This document shows, piece by piece, positions 20,705-21,614 of a stretch of DNA of 21,614 bases (the first letter of the stretch is position 1; each line of letters opens with the position of its first letter). Both the position numbers and the translations under genes were made by a program. The notes below the pieces were generated by a model that saw only the letters and a program-made list of their open reading frames with translations, did no database searches and was not told the DNA's origin. The stretch comes from a virus. Location of the stretch: IMG/VR virus record IMGVR_UViG_3300030090_002310, positions 1 to 21,614 of that record. One strand, written 5' to 3'.

Positions 20705-21051
20705 GTTATCACCGCCCATTTCTGTGGTACGTACTGTTCACTATCGGTATCCCAGTGCCATAGCACTAGGTCGCCGCAGGTCATCTCCAAGCGTTCCTGC
20801 TGCTCCACCCAAGACTTGAGGAAGGATGTCAGCAAGGGAGTCAGCCCTGTGACGTATAGGTTGAAGTTCTCATAGTGTGAATCGCCACCGCTCGCTCCTA
20901 GCAAGAACGTATTGATGAAGTCACGACATACCTTCTCATGCACATCGGTAGCAGTCGGGTTTGCCACTGGGTTCTGAAAGAGATAGTAGTCCATCTCCTC
21001 CCCGTCATTGGTCTTCACCACGTGCCTACCACTGCACAGTCCTATGTTCAT
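20701..21051 (-). CDS. Hypothetical protein, 116 residues
   Basis: This protein is not recognised. It has a G-A-S-G-G-D loop near residue 54 and a W-H-W-D-T-D segment near 99, with mixed strands and helices. No catalytic motif is seen. The start overlaps the coiled-coil gene stop by ATGA, and the end overlaps the 31-residue gene by ATGA, so it is translated with both. There is no evidence for a particular role. Confidence 0.78.
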   Translation of the reverse strand: MNIGLCSGRHVVKTNDGEEMDYYLFQNPVANPTATDVHEKVCRDFINTFLLGASGGDSHYENFNLYVTGLTPLLTSFLKSWVEQQERLEMTCGDLVLWHWDTDSEQYVPQKWAVIT

Positions 21052-21386
21052 TTTCCAAGCCCCCCTTCCTTGCTTCCCTCTCTAGTGGTAGCGAGTACCC
21101 GACTAAGTCTCTTGATTTCCTCCTTCAACTCGTCTACTTGGTCCTGCATCTTCTGGGTGTCACTACGCTTGTCGAGATACACATTACACATGTCTATTAT
21201 GGCCTCTATGTCATCCATGTAGTTCCGTCTCGAGTAGTCGTCTTTCGTCACACCCGCCTTCAACTTCTTAGCAAGCGCCAGTATCACCGCGAAGTGCTCC
21301 AACTTACGCTCCTCGCACCTCTCAAGATAGTCGATTATCCTGTCCTTGTCTCCGCTTTGATACACATAACCCCTATTCGTTGCCAT
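21048..21386 (-). CDS. Coiled-coil hypothetical protein, 112 residues
   Basis: The protein is helical and highly charged. The last 50 residues (D-Q-V-D-E-L-K-E-E-I-K-R-L) show heptad spacing for a coiled coil. ATG 21386 is preferred because GGAGG lies 7 bases upstream; ATG 21392 is only 1 base from it. A 15-codon leader frame (21373-21420) overlaps this start. It is the first main gene after promoter copy 3. No family is recognised. Confidence 0.78.
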   Translation of the reverse strand: MATNRGYVYQSGDKDRIIDYLERCEERKLEHFAVILALAKKLKAGVTKDDYSRRNYMDDIEAIIDMCNVYLDKRSDTQKMQDQVDELKEEIKRLSRVLATTREGSKEGGLGK

Positions 21387-21420
21387 GCTCATTCCTCCTT
21401 GTTGCTTCTTCTTTGTTCAT
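21373..21420 (-). CDS. Possible 15-residue leader peptide
   Basis: After promoter copy 3, GGTGA and 4 bases precede an ATG at 21420 that opens a 15-codon frame rich in Glu, Arg and Asn, ending in TAG at 21373, inside the next gene. The ATG lies 24 bases after the promoter element, exactly as the real gene start after copy 2, and the flanking 26 bases match that site at 21 positions. This could be a regulatory leader peptide for the coiled-coil gene, or just a copied start region. The codons are too few to prove translation. Confidence 0.35.
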   Translation of the reverse strand: MNKEEATRRNEHGNE

Positions 21421-21462
21421 TGTTTCACCATCTTTTTATTCTTAGTTAATTTATATAGTCAA
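21418..21462 (-). repeat. Extended 45-base promoter-leader repeat, copy B (partner at 20296-20340)
   Basis: This is the second copy of the 45-base block. Here the ATG at its end opens only the 15-codon leader frame, whereas copy A opens a 193-residue gene. The match includes the 19 identical promoter bases and 21 of the next 26. Confidence 0.7.
21444..21462 (-). promoter_or_regulatory. Shared 19-base TATA promoter element, copy 3
   Basis: Identical to copies 1 and 2. The TATATAAA core is at 21450-21457. A transcript start is expected about 21427, just before the GGTGA of the 15-codon leader frame. The TGA of the upstream small gene (21459-21461) lies inside the element, as in copy 2. It would drive the unit of small proteins down to 20337. 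Confidence 0.75.
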
Positions 21463-21602
21463 GTCTCTATCTCATATGCGGACAGGTACAGAGGACTATC
21501 ATCTTGTGACTCCATTTCGGGGTCACCCGTGACCTCTGGTATCAAATCGGTTGGCCCACTCGATGCTATCTTCCTTGCTTTCCTGATATAGGGCATCAAC
21601 AT
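21459..21602 (-). CDS. Hypothetical protein, 47 residues
   Basis: Reading from ATG 21602 to TGA 21459, the protein has a basic N-terminal helix (Y-I-R-K-A-R-K) and an acidic C-terminal half (P-E-M-E-S-Q-D-D). AGGAG lies about 5 bases before the ATG at the window edge. The gene appears complete. The stop is inside promoter copy 3. No family is recognised. It may belong to a unit extending beyond the window. Confidence 0.6.
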   Translation of the reverse strand: MLMPYIRKARKIASSGPTDLIPEVTGDPEMESQDDSPLYLSAYEIET

Positions 21603-21614
21603 GTTTCTCCTATG

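Overview
The window looks like part of the genome of a tailed double-stranded DNA virus of a euryarchaeon. It most resembles the magroviruses, which infect marine group II Euryarchaeota (Poseidoniales). It encodes an archaeal-type replication set: family B DNA polymerase, a PCNA-like clamp, an RFC small-subunit clamp loader, a fused archaeo-eukaryotic primase, an XPF-like nuclease, a Cas4-like nuclease and a RecA/RadA-like ATPase. It also encodes a group II chaperonin (thermosome). Archaeal expression signals fit: TATA boxes close to start codons, some leaderless starts, and GGTGA Shine-Dalgarno sites. The virus assignment rests on gene content and family knowledge; no search was run.

Layout. 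Only the left edge (1-395) reads on the + strand. It holds a tail-assembly-chaperone-like gene, so it is probably the end of the structural module. Everything from 402 to 21602 reads on the - strand as closely packed genes, many joined by ATGA, TGATG or TAATG overlaps. Read in the direction of transcription (right to left), the groups are: (1) 21602-20337, small unknown proteins; (2) 20298-18299, an unknown protein, a small membrane protein, a four-unit zinc-finger protein and a HipA-like kinase; (3) 18253-15913, a conserved phage protein, a TFB-cyclin-like protein, a DNA-ligase-like protein and an unknown; (4) 15896-5200, the replication and repair block; (5) 5090-402, a P-loop ATPase (candidate helicase), a DEDDy exonuclease, the chaperonin, two zinc-ribbon proteins and a small membrane protein. 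A promoter-like TATA element sits at the head of groups 1 to 5. Three of the elements share an identical 19-base sequence.

How the genes fit together. Groups 3 to 5 would make the virus largely self-sufficient for DNA synthesis: primase, polymerase, clamp, loader and candidate helicase, OB-fold protein and ligase-like protein. The nucleases and RecA-like ATPase point to recombination-linked replication or repair. The chaperonin probably helps fold viral proteins. At least seven small Cys-pair zinc proteins lie between these genes.

Most unusual points: the RecA-like ATPase is split between its Walker A and Walker B halves into two overlapping cistrons; a perfect 19-bp promoter repeat places stop codons in all three - strand frames; a TFB-like cyclin-fold protein is encoded in the same genome; the ligase-like gene has an apparent CTG start and no clear catalytic lysine; and polymerase motif C reads HTDS instead of DTDS. 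No RNA genes, CRISPR arrays or insertion sequences were seen, and no stretch over 300 bases lacks a gene.
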